Shown here: positions 28,382-36,660 of the stretch, in pieces | How the letters are laid out: each line of letters opens with the position of its first letter | Position numbering within the stretch: the first letter of the stretch is position 1 | Source: Psychrobacter cibarius | GTDB lineage: Bacteria; Pseudomonadota; Gammaproteobacteria; Pseudomonadales; Moraxellaceae | Reading direction: 5' to 3' | Assembly (NCBI RefSeq): GCF_016107535.1 | Contig: NZ_JABASQ010000013.1 | Coordinates: 1 to 64,000, forward strand | Length of the DNA stretch: 64,000 bases | The notes under the pieces: model-generated | Told to the model about the DNA's origin: nothing | What the model saw: the letters and a program-made list of their open reading frames with translations, nothing else | Database searches by the model: none | Position numbers and translations under genes: made by a program

Positions 28382-28564
28382 ATGGCCGTTCAAAAAAGTC
28401 GTAAAAGTCGTTCTCGTCGTGACATGCGCCGTTCACATCATCGTATGGAAATCGCTGAGATAAGCGTAGATGCTACCACTGGTGAAAAACATCGTCGTCA
28501 TCACATGACTAAAGATGGTTTCTACCGTGGTCGCCAGTTGTTTAAAGTTAGTCAAGACGCTTAA
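28382..28564 (+). CDS. rpmF: 50S ribosomal protein L32, 60 aa
   Basis: [22 protein letters not shown] is the L32 start, and the end [19 protein letters not shown] is typical of the zinc-free form without cysteines. In E. coli rpmF is followed by plsX-fabH-fabD-fabG-acpP. Here two hairpins and then fabD follow. Confidence 0.97.
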
Positions 28565-28589
28565 ATTGTTGGCTATTCAATAGCTAATT

Positions 28590-28630
28590 GCAAAAATAAT
28601 GATAGTACTGGTGACTGTCATTATTTTTGC
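28590..28630 (+). terminator. Long hairpin after rpmF
   Basis: GCAAAAATAATGATAGT (28590-28606) pairs with ACTGTCATTATTTTTGC (28614-28630) through 17 pairs including one G-T, with a 7-nt loop. The T-run is inside the stem. It lies 26 nt after the rpmF stop and most likely ends or protects the rpmF mRNA. Confidence 0.6.
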
Positions 28631-28667
28631 AACGCTGTTATTAGGTAATATGCTTTGAGCTGAAGAA

Positions 28668-28720
28668 AGCCAAGTTATTTCGCTATCATATATTATGTGG
28701 CTAGATAACTTGGCTTTTTG
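28668..28720 (+). terminator. Second terminator-like hairpin before fabD
   Basis: AGCCAAGTTAT (28668-28678) and ATAACTTGGCT (28705-28715) form a perfect 11-bp stem with a 26-nt loop and are followed by TTTTTG. It is a typical intrinsic terminator except for the large loop. Two tandem hairpins separate rpmF from fabD. The stretch 28721-29001 has no gene and holds the fabD promoter region, in which I see no clear consensus. Confidence 0.6.
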
Positions 28721-29001
28721 CTATTGGCTTTTATGGTAGGTATTTGAATAACCTTTTACCATGTGCCTTTAGAAAATATGAAAATGAACCGATATACTCT
28801 ACCATTTTAATTTGAATGGTATCTTTTACTATACGTGTTTCAGTAGCATCCACTATGATAATAGTGTGCGTCAGTGTATAGTTTATCGATAATCCGTTTT
28901 TTTAGACAAATACTAAAGCAACGGCTTTATATCGCCTCTAATAATATAATAAACCCCAATTGTTTTTAGGGATATTTCCAATTAAATAAGGAATATTGGT
29001 T

Positions 29002-29970
29002 ATGGCCTCTGTACCCGATATGGTAAAAAAGCCGCCGACACGTATTGCGGTAATTTTTCCTGGTCAAGGATCGCAAGTAGTCGGGATGACTAGTGAGCTT
29101 GCTGAAATCTATCCAGAGATTCTCGATACCTTTACTGAAGCTAGCGCCGCGCTTGGTGAAGACTTATGGGCAATCTGTCAAAATGAAGAAAAACTCAATC
29201 AAACACAATATACTCAGCCAGCATTACTGACGGCCAGCATCGCCATTTGGCGTATCTTAAAACAAAAAATAACCACAGCGCCTTGTTATTTAGCGGGTCA
29301 TTCTCTAGGTGAGTACAGTGCGCTTTGTGCGGCTGAAGTCATAACGCTTGCTGATGCGGTTAAATTGGTACATAAGCGCGGTCAGTTGATGCAAGAAGCC
29401 GTCGTAGGTGTCGATACTGCCATGGCAGCAGTGTTAGGGCTTGAGGACAATCGAGTAGAAAACTTGTGTGAGCAAGCGACTGAACATGTCGAGGGTGCCA
29501 TTGTAGGTGCAGCCAACTTTAATAGTCCAGGACAAGTGGTGATATCGGGTAATGCTGCTGGTGTGAATGCCGTTATTGATAAAGTGCAAAACACTGGCAA
29601 AAAATCTATCCCGCTAAAGGTCAGCGTACCATCACATTGCGCGCTTATGGAGCCAGCCAGTAGTGCATTGGCTGAGATTCTGGCAGAAATAAAATTTGAT
29701 CAAGCGACGATTCCTGTTATCCAAAATCGACATGCGCGTGTTGAGAGCAGTGCGGTAGGTATCAAGCAGGCATTAACAGAGCAATTAAGCCAACCAGTAT
29801 TATGGTCAAAAACCATGCAAGAGCTGGCTGACAAACAAATTAATATTTTAATCGAATGCGGCAGTGGTAATGTATTGAGCAACTTGGCGAAGCGTCAAGC
29901 ACAGCCAATTACGAGCTATCCTACTGACAAGCCCGCTCGTCTTGATAAATTAATGGAGGTGTTATCATGA
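29002..29970 (+). CDS. fabD: Malonyl-CoA:ACP transacylase FabD, 322 aa
   Basis: FabD moves malonyl groups from CoA to ACP for fatty acid synthesis. The motifs FPGQGSQVVGM (residues 19-29) and the nucleophile elbow GHSLGEYSAL with S101 are present, as is the conserved VPSHCALMEPA with the catalytic histidine near 210. An 11-residue lead (MASVPDMVKKP) precedes the conserved start. I prefer ATG 29002 to TTG 28996. AAGGA lies 10 nt before it. The stop overlaps fabG by 4 nt. plsX and fabH are absent from this locus. Confidence 0.95.
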   Translation: MASVPDMVKKPPTRIAVIFPGQGSQVVGMTSELAEIYPEILDTFTEASAALGEDLWAICQNEEKLNQTQYTQPALLTASIAIWRILKQKITTAPCYLAGHSLGEYSALCAAEVITLADAVKLVHKRGQLMQEAVVGVDTAMAAVLGLEDNRVENLCEQATEHVEGAIVGAANFNSPGQVVISGNAAGVNAVIDKVQNTGKKSIPLKVSVPSHCALMEPASSALAEILAEIKFDQATIPVIQNRHARVESSAVGIKQALTEQLSQPVLWSKTMQELADKQINILIECGSGNVLSNLAKRQAQPITSYPTDKPARLDKLMEVLS

Positions 29971-30695
29971 GTCGTACGATTACTCTAGTGACAGGTGCTA
30001 GCCGTGGTATTGGTAAAGCCGTTGCCAAACGTTTCGCCAAAGAAGGACATTTTGTTATTGGTACAGCGACTACGGAAAAAGGTGCTGAACTGATTGATGG
30101 TTATCTCCACGATAGTGGCGGTATTGGACGTGTTTTAGACGTACGCGATACCGCACAAATTGATAAGCTGTTTGAAGAGATTGAGAGCGTCTACGGCGCA
30201 GTACAAGTCTTGGTCAATAATGCAGGTATCACCCAAGATGGTCTGCTGATGCGTATGAAAGATGACGACTGGGAAAATGTTATCGATACCAATTTGACGT
30301 CTGTATACCGCATGAGTAAACGTGCTGTGCGCGGTATGATGAAAGCACGCCGTGGTCGCATCATCAATATAACCTCTGTCGTTGCGCAAATGGGTAATGC
30401 CGGTCAATCTAACTATGCGGCGACCAAAGCAGGCGTCGAAGGGTTCAGCCGTACGCTCGCGCGTGAAATTGGCTCACGACAAGTGACGATTAATTGTGTA
30501 GCCCCTGGTTTGATCGAAACGGATATGACGGACGAGCTTGATGAGCGCCTATTGAACTCTATGCTAGACGCGGTACCTATCAGCCGCCTTGGACAGCCAG
30601 AAGACATTGCAGCCGCCGTACATTTCTTAGCCAGTGATGAGGCCAGTTATATCACAGGCGCTGTTATTCCTGTCAATGGTGGTATGTATATGTAG
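29967..30695 (+). CDS. fabG: 3-oxoacyl-ACP reductase FabG, 242 aa
   Basis: FabG reduces beta-ketoacyl-ACP with NADPH. It is a classical short-chain dehydrogenase with TGASRGIG (residues 9-16), NNAG (84-87) and the catalytic S137, Y150 and K154 (SNYAATKAG). The C-terminal ITGAVIPVNGGMYM is typical of true FabG. Translation is coupled to fabD (ATGA). Confidence 0.96.
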   Translation: MSRTITLVTGASRGIGKAVAKRFAKEGHFVIGTATTEKGAELIDGYLHDSGGIGRVLDVRDTAQIDKLFEEIESVYGAVQVLVNNAGITQDGLLMRMKDDDWENVIDTNLTSVYRMSKRAVRGMMKARRGRIINITSVVAQMGNAGQSNYAATKAGVEGFSRTLAREIGSRQVTINCVAPGLIETDMTDELDERLLNSMLDAVPISRLGQPEDIAAAVHFLASDEASYITGAVIPVNGGMYM

Positions 30696-30789
30696 GTGAG
30701 AAATAAGTGTTACACAGTTATAATAAAAAACTCTGTGCACGAGTGTAAACTATAATAAAGGGTGTTATAATGACGGATACTTTTATGTC

Positions 30790-30815
30790 AAAGCCCTGTA
30801 TTATAGCAGGGCTTT
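30790..30815 (+). terminator. Hairpin between fabG and acpP
   Basis: AAAGCCCTG (30790-30798) pairs with CAGGGCTTT (30807-30815), with an 8-nt loop. The T-run is short (TTT, then ACTAG). It could be a partial terminator that lets acpP be transcribed separately at a high level. acpP begins 162 nt later. Confidence 0.55.
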
Positions 30816-30977
30816 ACTAGACATCAGTCAAAATGTATAACCAGCTATAAAACAAGTTACAAAGTACTCGGATAGCTGTGCTAATCTGAAGATATGATTT
30901 TATATACAATGCCGTAGAGCCTAATGATAGGCCTATGGTGACTTGCCAAAATAATAGATCAAAAAGGAGAAATCTAC

Positions 30978-31214
30978 ATGAGTAATGATACCGAGCTAAG
31001 AGTTAAAGCTGCAGTAGCTGAGCAATTGGGTATGAATGTTGAAGATATCAACAATGATGCATCATTTATGGAAGACTTAGGTGCAGATTCGTTAGACCTA
31101 GTCGAATTGGTTATGTCATTTGAAAGTGACTTTGGCATTACCATTCCTGATGAAGATTCAGCAGAATTAACGACTGTTCAAAAAGCGATTGATTATGTAC
31201 AAGCGCAGCTATAA
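30978..31214 (+). CDS. acpP: Acyl carrier protein, 78 aa
   Basis: ACP carries growing acyl chains on a 4'-phosphopantetheine arm at S38 in the motif [14 protein letters not shown]. The protein is acidic, helical and of the usual length. AAAGGAG precedes the ATG by 8 nt. It lies behind fabD-fabG as in E. coli. fabF does not follow, and the operon ends with a strong terminator. Confidence 0.97.
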   Translation: MSNDTELRVKAAVAEQLGMNVEDINNDASFMEDLGADSLDLVELVMSFESDFGITIPDEDSAELTTVQKAIDYVQAQL

Positions 31215-31241
31215 TTAGCTAGTGGCTTAGCGAGTTATTTT

Positions 31242-31275
31242 AGCCGCCTATCTGTAGAGATAGGCGGCTTTTTTA
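31242..31275 (+). terminator. Intrinsic terminator after acpP
   Basis: AGCCGCCTATCT (31242-31253) pairs perfectly with AGATAGGCGGCT (31258-31269) around the loop GTAG. A T-run follows directly. The remaining bases to 31516 hold no gene that I can support. Confidence 0.92.
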
Positions 31276-31516
31276 TGTTCTTAATTTACTATAGCAACAG
31301 GTAGTTATGTGACTAATCAATACGTTAACATAAGCTACGCCAAATCAACATTACTCAACATACTATTACTATCTACATCACCTATCTTTGTCTATACTCA
31401 TAATGGTAAGCAGTAACAAAGTGTAGTTATATATAAAGTGTGGTTATATACGAATGTATATGCCATTAAAAGAATAATGATGAATAATAAATAACAATAT
31501 TTAAGGGAGTATGTAA

Positions 31517-32026
31517 ATGGGTATGTTCAGTTTCGCAAAAGATATCGGTGATAAAATTTTCAATCGTGATGACGCCAAACACGATGCCAAGTCAGAAACA
31601 AAAGCAGACGCCAATACGCCAGTACAGAGTAGCGAACCTTCTGCGCAATCAGTTGCCAATATTTTACTTCGTCGTATTCAGCAGCAGAATCTGAATATTA
31701 GCGATTTGAAAATCAAGTATAACGGCTCAACAGATACTGCAGAAATCAGCGGTAAAGCTAAAACACAAGCAGATCGCGAAAAAGCGATTATCGCCATTGG
31801 TAATGTACAAAACGTGGCTAAGGTAATCGATAATATTGATATCGAAGAAGATGCGCCTGAGTCAACGATGTATACAGTGAAATCTGGTGATAGCTTGTCT
31901 AAGATCGCAAAAGAGGTTTATGGTTCAGCGGATGATTATATGAAAATCTTTGAAGCCAATAAGCCGATGCTATCTAGCCCTGATAAGATTTATCCTGGTC
32001 AAGTACTACGTATTCCTAAGCCATAA
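31517..32026 (+). CDS. BON and LysM domain protein, YgaU/Kbp type, 169 aa
   Basis: The protein has a BON domain (residues ~50-110, RIQQQNLNISDLKIKYNG...AIIAIGNVQNVAKVID) followed by a LysM domain (about 118-167, YTVKSGDSLSKIAKEVYGSADDYMKIFEANK). This is the architecture of E. coli Kbp/YgaU (149 aa), a soluble potassium-binding protein. An Asp/Lys/Ala-rich linker near residues 20-40 (DDAKHDAKSETKADAN) is extra. No signal peptide is seen, so a cytoplasmic location is likely. AGGGAG precedes the ATG. It is probably a single-gene unit with its own terminator. Confidence 0.85.
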   Translation: MGMFSFAKDIGDKIFNRDDAKHDAKSETKADANTPVQSSEPSAQSVANILLRRIQQQNLNISDLKIKYNGSTDTAEISGKAKTQADREKAIIAIGNVQNVAKVIDNIDIEEDAPESTMYTVKSGDSLSKIAKEVYGSADDYMKIFEANKPMLSSPDKIYPGQVLRIPKP

Positions 32027-32066
32027 TAGGCTTTTGAACGGTCAGAGATACGTGTGAATAAAATAG

Positions 32067-32101
32067 AAAATGCCTCTTACTATAATAAGAGGCATTTTTT
32101 T
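32067..32101 (+). terminator. Bidirectional terminator between the LysM gene and queG
   Basis: AAAATGCCTCTTA (32067-32079) pairs with TAAGAGGCATTTT (32086-32098), and T-runs follow on both strands. The genes on both sides converge on it. Confidence 0.9.
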
Positions 32102-32121
32102 GGCGTATATAAACTTAAGAT

Positions 32122-33354
32122 TTAGAGATTTTTTAACTTCTCGTACTGTTCAGCTATGGCCCAATTGATATGTACATCGAGCATTTCGTTATGTACGCCC
32201 AACTTTGATTGTAACTGAGTAATGGTTTCTTCATTACCATTAGCATTTCCAAGACCAATCGTAATATTGCGCAAAAAGTTCACATAGCCTGTGCGTCTAA
32301 GCGGGCTGCCTTCAGTTTTTTTCATAAATTCAGCTTCTTGCCATTGCCACAGCTCCGGCAGACTGCTGCTATCAAGGTTATGCCGTGGTGCGAAGTCCTC
32401 TACAGGTGTAAGATTGGCGTAGCGATTCCAAGGACAGATAAGTTGACAGTCGTCACAGCCAAAGATGCGATTACCAATTGCGCGGCGGTATTTTATATCA
32501 ATAATACCGTCGTGCTCGATAGTGAGGTAGGAGATACAAGCGGCAGCATTGAGCTCATAGGGCGCGACAATCGCTTGAGTGGGACAGATATCGATACAAG
32601 CGCTACAACTGCCGCAATGCTCTTTGACGGGTTTGTCATCAGGTAATTCGAGGCTAATAAATAGCTCACCCAATACAAAAAATGAACCCGCTTGCTTGTT
32701 GATTAATAAGGTATGCTTTCCTGTCCAGCCAAGACCAGCAGCATCGGCAATGGGTCGCTCGAAAATAGGAGCAGAGTCGCTAAAAGGCCTAAAAATAAAA
32801 TCTTGCTCTGAACCTATATTGAGGTATTGCCACTCAGGAAGCATGGCTTCTATCTTTAGTGCCAATTGTTTCAAACGACTGCGCATCGTTTTATGATAGT
32901 CGCGTCCTCTGGCATAACGAGCGATGATGCCTTGGTTGGGGTAGTCATTGTCAGTAATCGTACGTGGGGTTGGTGCTTGAGTCAGGTAATCCATACGGAC
33001 ACTGATGATGGTTTTTGCCCCTTTTACCAGTTGGTCAGGATTTGCCCGCAGTTCATGATTGTTATGCATAAACTGCAGTTGCCCCTCATAACCTTTATCG
33101 AGCCATTGTTGCAATTGTACAATCTGCTTAGCAAATAAAGGATGATGCACCGATAAAAACCCACAGTCGGCAAACCCTAAAGCCTGTGCTTGGTCTTTAA
33201 TCCATTGTTTGACATCTGCTGTGGTGGTAAATGTTGGGCTATTATTCACCTTAATCTTTTTTTCGGACGCAGGCTTAGGTTCAGCAGAGGTTTGCTTAGC
33301 TGATTTCTGCTGGGTTAAAGAGATAGACAAGTTTACTTTAGGAAGATTATTCAT
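32122..33354 (-). CDS. queG: Epoxyqueuosine reductase QueG, 410 aa
   Basis: QueG reduces epoxyqueuosine to queuosine in tRNA, using cobalamin and two [4Fe-4S] clusters. The cluster ligands are EHCGSCSACIDICPTQAI and the second set CDDCQLICPWN. The N-terminal part holds the family motif GFADCGF and IARYARGRDYHKTMRSRL. About 45 residues at the N-terminus (LSISLTQQKSAKQTSAEPKPASEKK) are not part of the conserved protein and are low in complexity. A later start cannot be excluded, but no obvious ATG precedes the core. It is divergent from nnr, a pairing also known in E. coli (queG next to nnr). Confidence 0.93.
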   Translation of the reverse strand: MNNLPKVNLSISLTQQKSAKQTSAEPKPASEKKIKVNNSPTFTTTADVKQWIKDQAQALGFADCGFLSVHHPLFAKQIVQLQQWLDKGYEGQLQFMHNNHELRANPDQLVKGAKTIISVRMDYLTQAPTPRTITDNDYPNQGIIARYARGRDYHKTMRSRLKQLALKIEAMLPEWQYLNIGSEQDFIFRPFSDSAPIFERPIADAAGLGWTGKHTLLINKQAGSFFVLGELFISLELPDDKPVKEHCGSCSACIDICPTQAIVAPYELNAAACISYLTIEHDGIIDIKYRRAIGNRIFGCDDCQLICPWNRYANLTPVEDFAPRHNLDSSSLPELWQWQEAEFMKKTEGSPLRRTGYVNFLRNITIGLGNANGNEETITQLQSKLGVHNEMLDVHINWAIAEQYEKLKNL

Positions 33355-33546
33355 GTGTGACAGTAGGCGATAGAGTGAATATCGATATAATAAGCCAGTG
33401 AGCTAAGAGCGCAAGTATAAAAGCAAATAATTTCACATTCATATTGATACATACGTTGATGTAAGCGTTTGCTAAGCTGATGCTAAATGATAGTAATCAT
33501 ATCTCAATAAAATAAAAAATCAGCAAAAAATACTCAAGGATTAGTT

Positions 33547-35292
33547 ATGAAAAATCAGATCAATTTATCACCTATAAAAAGTACAAAACCTATCCCGTTA
33601 TATAGCAGTGCACAACTCTATGCGATGGAACAAGCATGGTTTGTAGAGGGGCATGATAGTTTTGGGTTGATGAAACAAGCAGCCTGGCAAATGGCGCAAC
33701 ACATAGAACAATTATATGAACAAAAGCAATTAAATATCTCTTCATCAGCCACTACTTATGTGCCTCTTCGTCATATGCGTCAGCATCGAGTGAGCATTTG
33801 GGTTGGAAAGGGTAATAATGGTGGCGACGGTTGGCTCATTGCTCATTATTTACAGCAAATGGGTTGGCAGGTACAAGTGGTAACAGTGGGTTTTGAGAGT
33901 GATGATTTTGATACCAATGACACAACAGTATTTTCCGATGCACAAAAAGCCCTAAAAGAGGCGCTATTGGCCAATTGCCCTTATCAACGCTTTGAAAATA
34001 GTGCTTGTGAGCTAGAAGAAGGAGTAGATGGTAATCTGCAAGCCGATGTCTATATTGATGCACTGTTTGGTATTGGACTGGATCGTGCGCCTACAGGTAT
34101 TTATAAAACAGCCATTAGCACTTTTAATAAGTTATCTGAACGAAATAGTACCTTGGCCATTGCGGTTGATATTCCAAGTGGCTTGGTGGCTTCGACTGGC
34201 GAGGTGTTTGAGCATGTGGCTATACAAGCTGATATAACGCTATGTTTAATTGCACGGAAATTCGGTTTGCATACCAAAGATGGTATGGATTGTAGCGGCA
34301 AGGTAATTGATATACCGCTGCTACCTTACCCAATAAATGACAAAAGTTTCATGCCAGTAGCAACACTAATTACTACTGCATATGGTCTAAGTCCTCGCCG
34401 TCAAAATAGCTACAAAGGTAGCTATGGTCATGTACTGATTATTGGCGGTAATCGTATCGATGGCTCACAAGGTATGGGCGGCGCTGCGATATTGTCTGCT
34501 TCGAGTTCAATGGCGGCAGGAGCAGGTAAAATTACGGTTGCTTGCCATGAGGCTTTTCATAGCGCCCTATTAACTTCACTACCAGATGCAATGACGATCA
34601 ATTTGCATGATGTGGATGGAGTGCAGGAGTTAATTAAGTCAGCCACTGTGATTGCGATTGGTATGGGGCTTGGTCGTGATGAAAAAGCAAAAGTGTTATT
34701 TATAAAGTATCTACAAACTGCGATGACAGCTAAAAAGGCAATAGTGATTGATGCTGATGGACTTTATCATTTGGCATCATTGCAATTAGAGCATCATGAA
34801 TTGGTCAGTCAGCTGCGAGAATATGGCGTTAATCATCAAGTTTGTTTAACACCGCACAGTGGCGAAACTGCTAGATTACTGAATAAGAGAATCAGTGAGG
34901 TGGAAAGCAATAGACTACAAGCGATAAAACAGTGCGCTACAACTTATGGTGGTGAATGGGTGCTAAAAGGCGCAGGTTCTTTGATATTAGAGCAGGGCTT
35001 AGATGAGCACCACGTTTATGTTTGTGCTGTCGGTAATGCTGGGATGGCGACAGCTGGCATGGGTGACGTGTTATCTGGTGTCATTGCTGGTCTGCTAGCA
35101 CAACAAGATTTATCATCAGGAATGCAAAGCTTGCATCAAGCGGTTGTTATACATGGATTAGCAGGGGATACGCTGGTCAATCAAAGTAATAATACGTGGT
35201 TGGTTGGACAACGAGGACTACAAGCTCAGGATATGCCAGCAGCCATTCGTCATGTGATGCAGTTATTGATTAACGTCTATAATTATCATTAA
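33547..35292 (+). CDS. nnr: Bifunctional NAD(P)H-hydrate epimerase / ADP-dependent dehydratase, 581 aa
   Basis: The enzyme repairs hydrated NAD(P)H. The N-terminal YjeF_N domain (about residues 1-270) has WVGKGNNGGDGWLIAHYL and IPSGLVASTGE. The C-terminal ribokinase-like domain has GSYGHVLIIGGNRIDGSQGMGGAAILSA, IDADGLYHL, LTPHSGETARLL and the ATP-loop region GNAGMATAGMGDVLSGVIAGLL. It is longer than E. coli Nnr (515), with insertions near 55-75 and in the epimerase domain. Its stop is only 2 nt from the stop of the convergent DUF4124 gene, with no terminator between them. Confidence 0.93.
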   Translation: MKNQINLSPIKSTKPIPLYSSAQLYAMEQAWFVEGHDSFGLMKQAAWQMAQHIEQLYEQKQLNISSSATTYVPLRHMRQHRVSIWVGKGNNGGDGWLIAHYLQQMGWQVQVVTVGFESDDFDTNDTTVFSDAQKALKEALLANCPYQRFENSACELEEGVDGNLQADVYIDALFGIGLDRAPTGIYKTAISTFNKLSERNSTLAIAVDIPSGLVASTGEVFEHVAIQADITLCLIARKFGLHTKDGMDCSGKVIDIPLLPYPINDKSFMPVATLITTAYGLSPRRQNSYKGSYGHVLIIGGNRIDGSQGMGGAAILSASSSMAAGAGKITVACHEAFHSALLTSLPDAMTINLHDVDGVQELIKSATVIAIGMGLGRDEKAKVLFIKYLQTAMTAKKAIVIDADGLYHLASLQLEHHELVSQLREYGVNHQVCLTPHSGETARLLNKRISEVESNRLQAIKQCATTYGGEWVLKGAGSLILEQGLDEHHVYVCAVGNAGMATAGMGDVLSGVIAGLLAQQDLSSGMQSLHQAVVIHGLAGDTLVNQSNNTWLVGQRGLQAQDMPAAIRHVMQLLINVYNYH

Positions 35293-35294
35293 AC

Positions 35295-35792
35295 CTAGGT
35301 AGTTGAGTTGCCACAATACTGATCAATTGCCTGCTGTACGCGCTCACGTTTGAGCTCAATTTCACGACCGTCTAAATATTGACGCTTGCCATTTGCATCC
35401 ATCTCATAAATACGTCCGCCGACATTCAAGTTGGTCAAATTATTGCGGAGTGACTGGCAACGCTGTGCATTGGCTTGTGCTTCTTGTTCTTTAATCCGCG
35501 CTTCAAGCGCTGCAACTCTTTGCTCTTCTACGCTTTGAATATTAGTACTTTGATTGGCATCTGTTTTGCCAGCCAATTGTCCTGCATTGCTTTGTCTGCC
35601 ATCACTACGAAATTCAATCAGCTCAATGTTTTTACCATTTTGCGGCGCATGTTGGCTGTATTTGACTTCACCATGTGCACCGACAGATTTATAAACTTGA
35701 ATAGCATGACTGGCATTCATCGACAGCATTAGCACATACGCAGTACTCATAAGCAGTTTGGTAGCAGTATTTATTTTAGACGCATATGCCAT
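35295..35792 (-). CDS. DUF4124 domain-containing periplasmic protein, 165 aa
   Basis: A signal peptide is visible (KLLMSTAYVLMLSMNASHA, cleavage near residue 30), then the DUF4124 core IQVYKSVGAHGEVKYSQHAPQNGKNIELIEF (about 31-62). A coiled-coil-prone region (EEQRVAALEARIKEQEAQANAQRCQSLRNNL) and the ending YLDGREIELKRERVQQAIDQYC follow. The function of this domain is unknown. Members are secreted proteins of proteobacteria. Two cysteines in the C-terminal half may form a disulfide. Confidence 0.8.
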   Translation of the reverse strand: MAYASKINTATKLLMSTAYVLMLSMNASHAIQVYKSVGAHGEVKYSQHAPQNGKNIELIEFRSDGRQSNAGQLAGKTDANQSTNIQSVEEQRVAALEARIKEQEAQANAQRCQSLRNNLTNLNVGGRIYEMDANGKRQYLDGREIELKRERVQQAIDQYCGNSTT

Positions 35793-36660
35793 AGTAGCAA
35801 TCCTCTCAAGGGGTAAAAAACAGATGTGTATATATGTTTCAATATAACATTTAAGTGTTGGAATGGTACTAAAAATGTACCAGCTTTCGATTCTAACAAA
35901 TAATCCTTATGAATGTATATTATTTAATAACTAATAGTTAGGGATGGGCTTTAGAAGTTTTTCTTGACAATAGCTCACAAACCATCGAATATAATAGCAG
36001 TTGATTGGTCAGTGAGCGGCTTTTATGATATTGCCGTGGCACTTGAAAATGAGGACGATAGGTTACTTATCAGTGGCTTACGCAGTTTTCGTTTCTTTGT
36101 GACAATGATATTGCAAAGATAGTAATCATAACGATTGTTATCGATGACTTTATGTATTGTCTCCGGACTTATCTGTCTACAATGACTAAGATAAACTTAT
36201 TATTTGAAATGCGCTAAGCGTGACTCTAGCGGTTGTATTAAACATGGAAAAATATTCAGCAATTAAATCTTTTTAATAAGCCTGTCGTAAAATCTAACCA
36301 TTTTACAAATTAGTATTGGTTGTGAGAGTGATTTAAATTGTGAATATCGATGCCTCTGTATAAATCAATCTGTTGTAAGTGCTGTCTGCTATTTATCAAT
36401 AATAAGCTTCTTTTACAGATGCACACGCATCTTGTCACTGTACATCGATAGACTCCTGCCATAAAACTGACCTTACATATATTGCTGTGTTTGAGTAGCC
36501 TGCTGTCTTATAAAACAGCGTTACTTAGAGATAGTGGGCACACATTCTTGATATGGATAAGGATTTGCAGCCATTTCTATAAGACGAACCATCTTGTGTA
36601 AATAGCATGGTTTTCTCTTATAAATGAACGCCAATTCTTGACAAAAAAAAGGTGATGACA
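35793..36660. other. Long leader or intergenic region before ilvI
   Basis: About 868 nt lack a recognisable gene. TTGACA (35964-35969) and TATAAT (35990-35995) are both perfect but 20 nt apart, which is too wide for an ordinary sigma-70 promoter. A 25-codon ORF at 36025-36102 (MILPWHLKMRTIGYLSVAYA...) follows a weak ribosome site and has a moderate share of Ile, Leu and Val. It could be a leader peptide, but no terminator/antiterminator pair is clear. A long 5' leader for the ilv operon is likely. Confidence 0.35.

Noticed and set aside
32579-32896. Plus-strand frame opposite queG (105 codons).
   Set aside because: It lies opposite the iron-sulfur region of queG, which is certain. There is no ribosome site or domain.
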